Shown piece by piece: positions 34,943 through 48,414 of a stretch of 64,000 nt of DNA (the first letter of the stretch is position 1; each line of letters begins with the position of its first letter). The stretch is from Cannabis sativa (lineage: Eukaryota; Streptophyta; Magnoliopsida; Rosales; Cannabaceae). The stretch spans positions 9,545,850 through 9,609,849 of the forward strand of contig NC_083602.1 of assembly GCF_029168945.1 (NCBI RefSeq). Direction: 5' to 3'. The notes beneath the pieces were generated by a model. The model was given only the letters and a program-made list of their open reading frames with translations. It did no database searches and had not been told where the DNA came from. Both the position numbers and the translations under genes were made by a program.

Positions 34943-37900
34943 ATCATTGACCTACCATCAACTTGTTGGGTTTTATGCCCTAAATAAAACTCATTTCAAT
35001 ATAATCAGATTTACTTATTAATAAAGACAAGAAATAAAATTTTATGTTGCATGGTTCACATGATTTATTTCATGATTATATGTATATAATGTATGAATTC
35101 TTTTTTTAAGTCCAGAACATATGAGTTGGTTAAAGATTATAGTGTTGTCAGCACAGTGGAATATAATCTTAATTATATGTTCAAAAGTTTATTCCCTGAT
35201 TTGTCAGAACACTGGATTTAGACTGACATGGTATAATCAGCGATAGGTATTCTTACACCTTGGAAAAGTGTTATGTCCTTTCCAGGACATTGGCAAAGTT
35301 TACCAGTATCGGATGTATGGAGTATACATCGCAAGGGACCGATATTGAACTTTGATTTGATATATTAAAATTTACCGTAATATCTATTCAATTCAACATC
35401 ACCTGTTGATCCTAGATCAAATGATCTTAATCCTGATATGGTTAGGTTCAATCTCAAGAGTGTTACTCGTGTTCTTTGATTTGTTAGTTAAGCCTACTTT
35501 TGGGTCAGGGTGATATGTACATTTTGGGAACACGATAATGCAATTGAGTGGGAGCACTAACATAAATATGGAATCTATAGCTTCTATTTGGCAAATAGAA
35601 AGTAAAGGATGATTTCCTTCGAGCTTAACCAAACGAAAATAAATGGTGGAGATCTCATTTCACTTACCTGAAATATCATTTATACAGGGTTAAGTGTTTT
35701 AAGGATAAAATACATTGTAGGGTGTTACGGTAATTTAATCCCTTTACAGTGTAAATCATCTATATAGAGGATCATTGATCACATTAGGGTTATAACAATG
35801 GATAACTAATGACGTGTCTATATCGTGGAACATATAGAGCGTTCTATATGACTGAGAGTGCAATTCCAAGTTCTAAGTGTGGATTCAATGAGGAATTAAT
35901 AAGTTAGGGAATTTACTTGGTAAATTCGGTTAAACTTATTGGAAGCTCGGTTATATAGACCCATGGTCCCCATACTAGTTGAGACCATACTGCTTGTAAG
36001 ACTCAGTTAATTGATTTTAATTAATCAATTATAATTCTAAAAGTTAGACTATGTCTACTTTATGAATTCTCACTTAGTAAGGATGAAATCGTAAATAAAA
36101 TGGTTTCTAGGTTTAATTATTAATTAAGAGACTCTGTATGTCTAATTAATAATTATTTTAAATGACAATATTATTTATTAATCTATTTTAGTTATTAAAT
36201 AATTAGTTTTGGCATTTAAATGATTAGAGTTGAAAAAATGACATTTTTGGAGAAATAGAAATAAAATTGAGGAAACTGCAAAATCCAAGTGAGGCCCATT
36301 TTACCCTATGGCCGGCCACCTCTTTGTGTGTTTCCCAATTATTATTTTCAATTTTAATTGCCATGTAATTGCTAATCAAAGCCTAGCAATAATAGGAAAG
36401 TGGTGGATCACACTAAATAAGGCAGTTAATCAATTACACAGTAAAAGAGGAAAGTGCTTATTTGGAAAGTTTTGCTCTTCCTTTTCCCTATATATAGCAG
36501 CCCTTGTTCTCTTTTCTTCATGCTTCAAACCCACGAAATTAAGAGAGAAAAAGAGAGAAAATTTCGAAATCCTTGTGAGATGAGTAGTGCCCACACACAT
36601 CAAGTGGTACCTCAATCATAGTATGTAAGACTATGGAAATTCTGCATCAAAGAAGGAGAAAAGAAGATCCAGGTTCAGATCTTGGTGATGCTCTGCTACA
36701 GAAAGGAATCAAGGGCTAGAGATCTGAACGGAAGGAGTCATATTATTCCGCTGCACCCACTGTAAGGTTCTCTAACTTTATATGTGTTTATTTTCATTGT
36801 TTTAGAATTCATATTAGGTTGTTAATCCAACATACATGATAGTAAATAGATCCTGGTAAAATAAATTCCAACACAACTTACAATATATTGCTAGGTCGCC
36901 CATCATTGATCGGACTAGGGGCAATTAGTTTGATCAAGCACTTATCCCTGAAGTTTCAGACACCGGTGGGTATAGGAGTAGTTCGAGGTGATCAGATGAT
37001 GGCTCGCGATTGCTATTGCATAGAGCTGCAACACTAGAAAGCCAGTCACTAGTTAATGGTAGTCTTGGCAGAAGAAAGTGAGAAGAAGAATGAAGATCTT
37101 GATCCTCGAATTCAAGATGAAAGAAACTTATTGAAACCAATTGATTAATTGAAAGAAGTTATTTTAGAACCAAGAAATCCCACAAAGTGTGTCTACATTG
37201 GGAAGAATGTGGACGAACAATGAAAATAGCAGCTAATAACTTTCTTGAGGGCGAACCAGGATCAGTTCGCCTGGAGTCATGGGGATATGATAGGGATTGA
37301 CCCTAATATTATCTGCCATCATTTAAATGTCGATCCAAACTACCCAGCAAAGAGACAGAAGAGGAGACCCTTGGATTCCGAGAGACAAGGGGCACTCAAA
37401 CATGAAGTGGATAAGTTGTTGGCCAATGAATTTATACGCGAGGAGTTTTATCCTTCGTGGATAGCCAATCCTGTTCTTGTCCCAAAATCCAACAGAACTT
37501 GGAGAACTTGTATTGACTTCTCTGATTTGAATAAGACGTGCCCAAAGGATTGTTTTCCACTACCCAAGATTGACTAGTTGGTGGATGTAACTGCTGGGCA
37601 CGAGCTTATGTCATTCATGGATGCATATTCCGGATATAACCAGATAAAAATGCATGTCCCAGATCAAGAACATACGAGCTTCGTAACCAACATGGGACTT
37701 TACTGCCACAAGGTCATGCCATTTGGGTTGAAGAATGCTAGGGCAACATATCAATGATTGGTGAATGAGATGTTCCCAAATCAGATCAGAAGAAACATGG
37801 AGGTTTACGTCGCATAATATGTTAGTAAAATCAGTAAAAAGTGGAAGTCATACCACGGACCTCGCGGAGTGCTTCAAAGTATTAAGGAAGTACAATATGA

Positions 37901-40337
37901 AGCTTAACCCGAAAAGTGTTCCTTTGGAGTTTCCTCAAGAAAGTTTTTGGGATTCATAGTCAACGCGAGGGGCATTGAAGCAAATCTTGAGAAAATTAAG
38001 GCTTTGATCGATATGCCATCACCAACCAAGCCTAAGGAAGTCCAAGCCTTAACAGGAAGAATGGTCGCACTTAATAGATTCATTTCAAAGTCAACTTATA
38101 AGTGTCTACCATTTTTCAATATATTGTGAGGCAACAAGAAACTTGAGTGGACAGAAGAATGCCAGGAGGCCTTTTAGAGCATTAAAAGGCATTTGGAAAC
38201 ACCTTTAGTTTTGGCGAAACCAGTGACTGGAAAGACATTACTCCTCTATCTAGCTGTCTCGTAAGACGCAATCAGTGCAGCAATAGTGCGAGAAGAGGGA
38301 AAGCACCAGCAACAAGTTTGCTATGTCAGTAAAAGGTTGTTGGGGAAAAATCGAGGTACCCCCCTCTTGAAAAACTTGCCTTATGCCTAATCCATGCATC
38401 TTGCAAGTTACGAACTTACTTCTAGGCACACCCAATCAAAGTGTTAACTAATCAACCCTTGAGACAAGTTTTATCAAAACCAGAGGCTTCTGGAAGATTG
38501 ATAAAATGGTCATTTGAATTGGGGCAATTCGACATAACCTATCGCCCTCAAACATCCATCAAGGGTCAGGCTTTGGAAGATTATTTAATAGAAGGAATAA
38601 CTCCAGAAGAAAATCCACTTGTTCAGCGAGACGCGGATCCTTTAGAAATTATTCATGGATAGTGCATCCAACGAGCATGGTTCGGGTGTAGGTGTGATAT
38701 TAATTTTCCCAGAAGGATTTAAGTTTAACTATGCTTTGAGATTTCAATTTGACACATCGAACAACGAGGCTGAGTATGAAGCCTTGATCGCTGGTTTTAA
38801 GATAGCAGAAGCGTTGAAGGTTAAGAATCTCGTGAGTCATAGTGATTCACAGCTGATTGTAAATTAGGTTCTCGGGAAATACCAGGCTAAGGGCCTAAAA
38901 ATGGCTAAGTATTTAGATATGGTTCAGAAGAACTTGGAAAAGTTTGATTACTGTAAAATCAAGAAAATCCCAAGAGAACAAAACTCTAACGCTGATGCCT
39001 TAGCAAAACTGGCCTCGCAGAACGACTTGGATGAATTAAACTTGGTTTTGGTGGAGATGCTAAACGAGTCAAGTATATGTGAAAAAGAAGACATCGAGAT
39101 GATATATAGCTCAACTACATGGATGACTCCTATAATCAACTGCCTACTAGACGGGCAACTTCCAACTGAGAAAAACGAGGCGCAAAAACTCTTATATTCA
39201 GTGCCTCGCTACACAATAGTTGAAGGCAAACTATACAGAAGAGGTTATTCAATGCCTCTACTTCGGTGTGTTCTTCCTACAGAAGCAAACGAGATCATCA
39301 AAGAAATTCATGAAGGCTTTTGTGGGGATAATGCAGGTTGGCAGAGTCTATCAAAAAAGATTATTAGACAGGGATATTACTGGCGAACAATCAACAAGGA
39401 CACCCATGAGTTTGTCAAGAAATATGATAAGTGTCAGAGATTTTCACATATACCTTGCGTACCACTAATTGAGCAGAGGATGATGACCTCGCCTTACTCA
39501 TTTGCTATATGAGGCATTGATCTGATTGGGGCACTTCCCAAAGGGCGAGGGGGAGCCAAGTACGCAGTAGTAGCAGTTGATTTTTCACTAAATGGACCGA
39601 GGCTGAACCTCTTGTCTCCATAACTTGGAAGAAAGTTCTTGACTTTGTTGTCAAAAACATTATCTGCAGGTTTTGAATTCCCATGAAGATAGAATCTGAT
39701 AACAGAACTCAGTTCGATGGTGACTTGTTCACTGAGTTTTGCAAGAGGAACACAATAATTAAGAACTTCTCATCAGTATCCAGGCCTCAGGCGAATGGAC
39801 AAGTGGAAGCTGTTAACAAAACCTTGAAGGATACTATCAAGAAAAAGTTAGATGCTGCCAAAGGTAGATGGGTGGACGAGTTACCTTAAGTACTTTGGGC
39901 TCATAGAACTATTGAAAAGACGGCAACAGGACATATTCCATTCTCGTTAGCATTTGGTTCGGAAGTAATCTTGCCTGTGGAAGTAAACATCTCGACTCAT
40001 AGACAAGAGTTTTATAATCAAGAAGAGAACCAAGAACTCTTAAAATTGTCCTTGGACCTACTTAATTAAAAACGTACTGAGTCGCTAATTACTAATGAAG
40101 CGTATCAACACCGAGTTACAAGATACTTCAACAAAAAGGTCAAAAAGAGGCTATTCAATGTTGGAGACTTGGTGCTAAGGCAAGTATTTGCAAATACGAG
40201 GGATGTATCTGCAGGAGTATTCAACCCAAACTGGGAGGGTCCTTATGTGATTGAAGCAATAGTAGGAACTGGAGTTTACAAATTGGCTCGGCTGAATGAC
40301 TTACTGATAAAGAACTACTAGAACGTGGAACATTTGT
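34943..40337 (+). pseudogene. Gypsy pol, Tat lineage (protease end to integrase), decayed
   Basis: Starts in the protease ([19 protein letters not shown]), is split by an Angela-like solo LTR (34964-36873), then continues as reverse transcriptase (ANPVLVPKSN, DLNKTCPKD, SFMDAYSGYNQI), a first RNase H, and a second archaeal-type RNase H (38655-39000, FDTSNNEAEYEALIAG, HSDSQLIVN). Integrase follows (HHCC region 39290-39450, RPQANGQVEAVNKTLKD) and the end is near NVEHL at 40337. The dual RNase H and PR sequence define the Tat group. At least eight stops and a frameshift near 37800 make it dead. Confidence 0.88.
34959..36878 (+). mobile_element. Angela-like solo LTR with CAACT target duplication (copy E)
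   Basis: Complete 1,910-bp LTR at 34964-36873 (TGTTGGGTTTTATGCCC to TTCCAACA) with CAACT on both sides (34959-34963 and 36874-36878). Removing it rejoins the Tat protease codons [11 protein letters not shown]. It lies 21 bp from copy D in opposite orientation. Confidence 0.95.
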
Positions 40338-41871
40338 GATAACTCTAAGATTTAGAGTTATTATCATATCTTTAAGCTTGAATTTAATGTGAATTGTGGA
40401 TCAATTAATGTTTATATTGTGTAATTGTGTCTAGTTTGTTGTGTCTTTGTAATAAATGGAAGTGTGTGTGTTAGTAAGTGTTAAATAGACTCATGTTATT
40501 GTTTTTATGTGTTTTAAGCAGAAAAAATACAAGAATAGGTATTTGAAAATTTTTGGGACAAGGGGAAAAAGGAGCAGGAAAATGATTATTGCTGACTGGC
40601 ATTGCTGTAGCATTCATCGCGTAGCAATCTGTCAGCCCAGTAAGTTCATTTTGGCAGAATGTCCAGCTGGCTTTAATGAAAAGAAAAACGAGCTGAGGTG
40701 GCGGAATTTGGCTAGTGACTCAACAAACATGTGGAAAATGAAGGACAAGTGGGTGATGATTGGGATTTCCAATTAGGGTAAACTTTGGTACCCTAATTGG
40801 GGAACAAAAAGAAAAGGAGAGGATGAATTAAAAAAAAGGTGGCTGCACTTGAATAGGGGACGAAATATACAGCAGAGAAAAGAAAGTTTCAGAGTACTGA
40901 GAAGGAAGAAGAGTACAAAGAAGAAGAAGATTGAGAAGAAGGAGAAGAAGGCAACATTCAAAGAAGGATTTGAGCTCAATACTCATCTCTCTTGCTCTCC
41001 ACTTCGTTTTGTATCATTTTCTTCACTTTAAGCTTTTCTTTAACTTCATGAACAACATACTTTCTGGTTTTGAGTTTCAAATTTCAGCTATGAACTAAAC
41101 TTGTTTGAGATTTGGGTGGTTACAAACCCTTGTATGGACTAGTGATTTGATTTTGCAATGATGAGGTAATCTTGGCTTAGTTCAATTAGTTGTGATGAAA
41201 TGTTGAATGAATGTTAATTTTTGGCCATCTTTAACATTTAGCAAGCTAGATCTTACTTGGAAAAGTAAGACCTAGTTGAACCCTTCTAATTGATGCATGA
41301 TTTTTACCTTTATTTTTAGGTATTAATTAGTAGTGAAATAGGAATATTTTGCTACCATGTATAACTAAGGATTTGATGCTTTATTGGGCTATTTGTGATC
41401 TAAACTGATGTAGGAATGCATTGTGAGGTTATGAATGGTTAGTTGCAAGTTTCGGAAAAAGCTTGCTGGTTTTTGTTGAAATTTGTTAACTCTGCCAGGA
41501 TTCTTTTGAATCATTCTTTGGAACATTCTTTTGTATCAACTGGGACATACAAGTGGAAATTAATCACCCAAGTCTATTTTCCTAATCTGAAATTACCACC
41601 ATTTTAATCACTTTTAGTTTCTTATTTTTAGTTTATTTAGTTAAAAAAAATTAGTTCTCAAGTTTAGATTCAAGGCTATAAATTTTTCTCGTGAATTAAT
41701 GTGTGACTTTATTTTATTTTTATTTGAAATTCTTGGAATTACTTTTAGTTGATTTAACATTATTTAGTAAAAAGTCCCTGTGGAGACGAACTTTGATTTA
41801 CTTATCATTGTATTACTTGTTTGTGATTGTGTACACTTGCGCAATTATAAAGCAATATAATTTTCACAACA
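40335..41871 (+). mobile_element. 5' LTR of an Athila-type Gypsy
   Basis: Starts TGTGATAACTC within the end of the Tat pol and ends TTCACAACA seven bases before the tRNA-Asp primer site. The first 35 bp contain an inverted repeat (TGATAACTCTAA / TTAGAGTTATTATCA). The LTR is about 1.54 kb. The 89-codon open frame at 40507 within it has no recognisable domain. No matching 3' LTR is found in the window. Confidence 0.7.
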
Positions 41872-41877
41872 AGTTTT

Positions 41878-41896
41878 TGGCGCCGTTGCCGGGGAC
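41878..41896 (+). other. Primer-binding site, tRNA-Asp type
   Basis: TGGCGCCGTTGCCGGGGAC, complementary to the 3' end of tRNA-Asp, the usual primer of Athila and related plant Gypsy elements. Confidence 0.92.
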
Positions 41897-41998
41897 TTTA
41901 AGTTCTAAATTTTATTTTATCAACTAATTGACATTCTAAGAATTTTTGTGCTTTTAATCTTGCTGGTTTGTCTTTGGAATCTCAGGTATCTATAGTGT

Positions 41999-44900
41999 AT
42001 GAACCAACAAGAGGACTTTGAACTTGCTCCTATTGACCCCGAGATTGAACGTACATTCCGAAGAAGAAGAAGGGTTCAAAAGGCTAAGGGTCGAGATATC
42101 ATGGCTGAAAATTTTGATGATGATGGGGTTGCTCCACAAATTGCTAATCCCGTCATGTTGGCAGATGATCGAGCAAGGGCTATAAGGGAGTATGCAGCCC
42201 CCATGTTTAATGAGCTCAATCCAGGCATTGTGAGGCCTGAAATACAAGCACCGCACTTTGAGCTCAAGCCAGTGATGTTTCAAATGCTCCAAACCGTGGG
42301 GCAATTCAGCGGGATGCCAACTGAGGATCCTCACCTCCATCTCCGTTCATTCCTGGAGGTGAGTGATTCTTTCAAGATCCAAGGAGTGAGTGAAGAGGTG
42401 TTAAGGTTGAAGCTATTCCCATTCTCACTACGAGATCGAGCTAGATCATGGCTCAACACTTTGCCGCCTGATTCTGTGACCAATTGGAATGACCTTGCTG
42501 AGAAGTTTCTGAGGAAATACTTTCCTCCTACTAGAAATGCAAAATTCAGAAGTGAGATCATGTCTTTTCAGCAACTTGAAGATGAGTCCACAAGTGATGC
42601 GTGGGAGAGGTTTAAGGAACTTTTGCGAAAGTGTCCACATCATGGCATTCCACATTGTATTCAGATGGAGACTTTTTATAATGGCTTGAATGCAGCTTCT
42701 CGAATGGTGTTAGATGCATCGGCCAATGGTGCTATTTTGTCTAAGTCTTACAATGAAGCATTTGAGATTTTGGAGACCATTGCAAGTAACAACTACCAAT
42801 GGTCCAACACAAGAGCTCCAACAAGTAGAAAAGTGGCGGGAGTCCTTGAGGTAGATGCAATAACAGCTTTGACAGCTCAAATGGCTTCCATGACGAATGT
42901 TTTGAAGAATTTGAGTATTGGGAACGCTAAAAATATTCAACCAGCTGCTGCCATTCAAAGTGATGATGTCTCATGTGTGTTTTGTGGAGAAGGGCATGTG
43001 TTTGAGAAGTGTCCATCTAATCCGGAGTCCGTTTGTTACATGGGAAATCAGAATTTTAACAGAAACAATGGGGCATTCTCAAACTCTTACAATCAATCTT
43101 GGAAGAATCATCCTAATTTGTCTTGGGGAGGTCAAGGAGCAAGCTCAAGTACCGCACCAGCCCAAGGAAGACAAGCATATCCACCGGGTTTTTCACAACA
43201 ACCCCGACATTCACAACATGCTCAAAATGCCCAACCAAGTTCTTTGGAAAGTCTAATGCGGGATTATATGGCCAAAAATGATGCGGTGATACAAAGTCAA
43301 GCTGCCTCTCTTCGAAACTTAGAGTTGCAACTTGGACATTTGGCCAATGAATTGAAAGCTAGGCCGCAAGGTTCTTTGCCTAGTGATACGGAGAATCCAA
43401 GGAGGGATGGGAAGGAGCAATGCAAATCCATTCACTTGAGGAGTGGCAAGAATCTGAAAAATTCCGAGGAGGAAATAAAGGGTAGTGGGGAGCCCACTTC
43501 AATCCAAAATGACGAAAAGTTGAGTAAAAAAAACGCCAGAAAATTGCGTACGGACCGGTTGATACGGCATCGGGTCGGCAATCCGACGATCGACAATCCG
43601 CACCAGTATGTACTAAACCACCCCTTCCATTTCCTCAAAGATTTCGGAAACAGCAGCAAGATGGGCAATTCAAGAAGTTTTTAGATGTGTTGAAGCAGCT
43701 CCATATCAATATTCCATTGGTGGAAGCATTGGAGCAAATGCCAAATTATGTCAAGTTCTTAAAAGACATTTTAACGAAGAAAAGGAGGTTGGGGGAGTTT
43801 GAAACTGTAGCTCTTACCGAAGGATGCAGCGCCATGTTGAAAAGTAAGATTCCACCGAAGTTGAAGGATCCGGGTAGTTTTACAATCCCTTGCTCTATTG
43901 GGGGGCGGGATGTTGGAAGAGCCTTATGTGACTTGGGTGCAAGCATCAACCTCATGCCTATGTCGATCTTTAAGAAGTTGGGTATTGGTGAAGCACGGCC
44001 TACAACTGTTACATTGCAACTTGCTGACAGGTCCATGGCCCATCCGGAAGGAAAAATAGAAGATGTTCTAGTACAGGTTGACAAGTTCATTTTTCCAGCT
44101 GATTTCATCATCCTAGACTATGAAGCTGATCGAGATGTACCTATTATCTTGGGTCGACCATTCCTTGCTACCGGGAGAACTCTGATTGATGTGCAAAATG
44201 GGGAGCTCACAATGAGGGTGAATGATCAAAAAGTCACCTTTAATGTGTTCAATGCTATGAGATTTCCGGATGAGATAGAAGAGTGTTCCCGCATAAGTGT
44301 AATTGATTCGCTAGTGGCTGAAAAATTTCACAAGGAAGCTTGGAGGGATGAGAAATTTATAAGTTCTTTTGATGAGCTTGAAGACTTGAGTGAAGATGAA
44401 GACAACCAGGTTGCTTGGGTGGAGCCATTGCAACCTATTCCTAACTTCAAGAAGCCCTTTGAATCTTTGGAGTTGAAGGAAAGTAATTTTAAGCCTCCAA
44501 AACCCTCCATCCAAGAACCACCGAAGTTGGAGTTGAAACCCTTGCCAAGCCATCTGAAGTATGCCTATTTGGGGGAGAATGACACGCTGCCCGTTATTAT
44601 AGCATCAAACTTGGTAGTTGAAAATGAAGGTGCTTTGCTAGAGGTGTTGAAAAAGCATAAGAGAGCAATCGGGTGGACTATGGCGGACATAAGGGGTATT
44701 AGTCCAACGATTTGCACACACAAGATACTTTTAGAAGCTGGTTGTAGTAATTCTGTTGAGCATCAGCGAAGATTGAATCCCGTCATGAAAGAAGTGGTGC
44801 GAAAAGAAGTGATCAAGTGGCTAGATTATGGTATTGTGTACCCAATTTCGGATAGCTCATGGGTTAGTCTGTTCAATGTGTGCCCAAGAAAGGAGGAGTC

Positions 44901-47435
44901 ACGGTGGTGGCCAATGCAAACAATGAGTTGATTCCTACTCGAACCGTGACCGGTTGGAGGGTGTGTATGGACTACCGGAAGCTAAACAATGCTACTCGGA
45001 AGGATCATTTCCCGCTGCCATTTATTGACCAAATGTTGGATCGTTTGGCGGGAAAAGAGTTTTATTGCTTTCTTGACGGATATTCGGGTTACAATCAGAT
45101 TTCTATAGCACCGGAAGATCAAGAGAAAACCACCTTCACTTGTCCATATGGTACCTTTGCCTTTAGGAGGATGCCATTTGGATTGTGCAATGCTCCCGCA
45201 ACTTTCCAAAGGTGTATGATGGCTATTTTCTCGGATATGGCTGAAAGTATTTTGGAGATATTCATGGATGACTTCTCTATCTATGGGGATTCATTTGGGG
45301 TGTGTTTGGAGAATTTGGAAAGAGTGTTAGCAAGATGTGAAGAAACCAACTTGGTGCTTAATTGGGAGAAATGTCACTTCATGGTTCAAGAGGGTATTGT
45401 GTTGGGTCACAAAGTGTCTAGCAAGGGGATAGAAGTTGACAAGGCAAAGCTAGAAGTGATTGAGAAGCTACCAGCCCCTACCACGGTGAAAGGCATTAGA
45501 AGCTTCCTTGGACACGCGGGTTTCTATAGGCGCTTCATTAAAGACTTTTCTAAGGTGTCCAAACCCTTGTGTAACTTGCTAGAACAAAATAGACCATTTG
45601 AGTTTACCGCTGAATGTAATGAAGCATTTTTGAAGTTGAAGACAGCTCTTGTTACGGCTCCCGTGATTGTAGCACCCGATTGGTCATTGCCCTTTGAACT
45701 CATGTGTGATGCAAGTGATTTTGCCGTTGGGGCTGTTCTTGGGCAGCGGAAGAATAAGATCTTTCATTCTATTTATTATGCAAGCAAAACTCTTGTTGAT
45801 GCCCAAATTAACTACACCACTACTGAGAAAGAGTTGCTAGCGGTGGTTTTTGCCTTTGAGAAATTCAGATCGTATCTTGTGGGAACCAAGGTGGTTGTGT
45901 ATACTGATCATTCGGCAATCAAGTATTTGATAACCAAGAAAGATTCTAAACCGAGGCTTATTCGTTGGGTTTTGTTGCTACAAGAGTTTGACTTGGAAAT
46001 TCGAGACAGAAAAGGGACAGAAAACAAAGTGGCGGATCATCTCTCTAGGTTGGAAACTAACAATCACAGCAGCCACTTAGAGGGAGAATTCCAAATTCAA
46101 GACTCATTCCCAGATGAGCAACTGCTATTGGTAGAGCAAACACGGGTACCATGGTATGCAGACATTGTTAATTACTTAGTTGGAGGTGCCCATCCACCTG
46201 ATTTTACCAAGCAGCAGCTCAAAAAGTTCCTTCATGATAGCAAGTTTTATTTTTGGGATGAGCCATACTTGTACAAGCAGTGCCCTGATCGTATTATGCG
46301 GAGATGTGTGCCAATGGGTGAAGTTAGAAGCATCTTGGAGCATTGTCATTCAGCTCCTTATGGTGGCCATTTTGGTGGACAACGCACGGCGGCCAAGGTT
46401 TTTCAATCTGGGTATTATTGGCCTTCGATTTTTAAAGATGCTCATGCTTTTGTTCAACAATGTGATCGCTGCCAGAGAGTTGGAAATATCTCCGCCAGGA
46501 ATGAAATGCCTCTTAATTGTATCTTGGAGGTGGAGTTGTTTGACGTGTGGGGTATCGACTTCATGGGACCTTTCCCACAATCCTTTGGGAATCTCTACAT
46601 TCTAGTGGCGGTGGATTATGTGTCAAAGTGGGTGGAGGCAATTGCTAGTCCCAAGAATGATGCTCGAGTGGTTATGAAGTTCCTTCATAAGCATGTTTTT
46701 ACTAGGTTTGGGACTCCTAGAGCTTTGATAAGTGATGAGGGAACACACTTTGTGAACAAAGTGTTGGCTGCCCTCTTGGCAAAATATAGTGTAAAACACA
46801 AAATTGCTACTGCATACCACCCACAGACCAATGGGCAAGCTGAAATATCTAATCGGGAAATTAAAGGCATATTGGAGAAGGTTGTAAATCCCAACAGAAA
46901 AGATTGGTCCCAACGCCTCGATGATGCACTTTGGGCGTATAGGACAGCATATAAAACTCCTCTAGGCATGTCTCCATATCGCCTAGTTTATGGGAAAGCA
47001 TGCCATCTTCCTGTGGAGTTAGAACACAAGGCGTTTTGGGCACTAAAACATCTCAATATGGATATTTCAGCAGCTGGAGAAGCAAGAAAGTTACAGCTGA
47101 ACGAGTTGGATGAATTGCGTTTGTTTTCCTATGAGAATGCTAAATTGTACAAGGAGAAGACAAAGAGATGGCATGATGAGAGAATCAAGGAAAGAGTTTT
47201 TGCAAAAGGACAAGAAGTGTTACTTTTTAATTCAAGACTCAAACTCTTTCCGGGAAAATTAAAGTCCCGTTGGTCTGGCCCGTTTACTGTGCAAGAAGTG
47301 ACTCCTTTTGGTGCGATTACAGTGAAAGATCAACAATCCGGGAGGGAATTTAAAGTGAACGGGCAGCGGTTGAAACACTATTGGAGAGGCGAGGTCAACC
47401 GAGAGAAGACCTCAATTTCTTTGAAAGATGCTTGA
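41999..47435 (+). pseudogene. Athila-type gag-pol polyprotein (two 1-nt frame breaks)
   Basis: Gag (41999 to about 43525) has the Athila retrotransposon-gag block (HLHLRSFLEVSDSFKIQGV, RARSWLNTLP) and a CX2CX4HX4C knuckle near 42973. Then come protease (ALCDLGASINLMP, ILGRPFLATG), reverse transcriptase (FMDDFSIYG), RNase H, integrase (HHCC near 46336-46476, [21 protein letters not shown]) and a C-terminal tail to KTSISLKDA. Two lesions are seen: the frame changes at an 8-A run (43526-43533), where one more A would keep gag and pol in phase, and at 44868-44869, where one missing base disrupts SSWVSPVQCVPKK. There is no internal nonsense codon in the 851-codon part from 44880. No envelope-like ORF follows. 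Confidence 0.9.
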
Positions 47436-48414
47436 TCATTGTAAATTGGGGTGCCTAAAGAAAAAAAAAAAAAAAGTAATACAATCACAAACAATCACAA
47501 ACAAGAAAAAATTAATGATTGTAACTCACATTTCTGATGTAATGTTTTGAACTTCAGTTATGAATAAAGTTAATCATTTCTTTTTCAAGTAATTACAAAG
47601 TGTTACACTTTAATATTACTTGAGGGGCATATGTGTATGATTAACCAGAATTTATCTGGAAATACATGATATAGTGCAAACCCACCACTTTAATTTTTTT
47701 TGAATTTATTTTTAAGTTTTTGATCAAACCTTTCTGATGAGAAAGGGACCAAACTATTATAACTTTTTGATTAAAAACCTGTCTGAAGAGAAAGCAAAAT
47801 CAAAAGTTATAAATGAGATATAACTCATAACTCGCGTGTGAAGTTGAATATTAACGACTCACAGTGTGTAAGAAAGTATTAAATGAGACATCAAGGTGTC
47901 TTGATAAAAGTACTTAAACCTAATGCATGAATAGATAATCTAACTATTCATGTAAGCAATAAAAAATATACAAAGTGATAAGTTCATTAAAAGTATATTC
48001 AAGTTTTCTTGAAACAAATTATAATTGTTATTGCAAGGGAGAATTAATGACTGCTCGCAAATTAAAAGCATGGCAGATAATAAACTGCTCGTGCGTATAG
48101 TAGACTATTAACTACTTAATATTAAAGGAATATACAAGCAATGGAAAATTCCTAAAGTACTTTGTATGTGATCAAAATATGATTGTTTAAATTGTGAATA
48201 AAATGCAAGCAAACAACTATGTATTAAAGTTCAAGCATAAAAGTACGAGGCATTAAATGAATATAAAAACCAGGTTGGCCATCCAACCTAGCAAATTTGT
48301 CTTTACAGAAAAAAAAGTACCATAAGGGGCAAACCATTATCTCGGCCCTAGGGCCATTTTCTTACATAAAATAAAAATGACAAATAAAAACCAAGCCTAA
48401 ATTGTAGGAGACTT
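47436..48414. other. Spacer between Athila pol and the antisense ORF
   Basis: Starts with a 15-A run after the Athila stop. ACATT at 47528-47532 repeats the five bases before the Athila LTR (40330-40334) and could mark its right edge, but no 3' LTR is present. 47530-48300 is AT-rich; TGAGGGGCATATG near 47629 could be a polypurine tract. No gene is seen. Confidence 0.4.

Noticed and set aside
33062..36873. LTR copies D and E as the two LTRs of one element
   Set aside because: They are in opposite orientation, E has its own CAACT duplication, and only 21 bp of Tat pol lie between them.
40507..40776. 89-codon open frame in the Athila LTR
   Set aside because: Lies within an LTR and has no recognisable domain.
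43526..43533. Programmed frameshift between Athila gag and pol as the sole explanation
   Set aside because: Athila elements generally use one gag-pol frame, and a homopolymer contraction explains it; kept only as a possibility to check.
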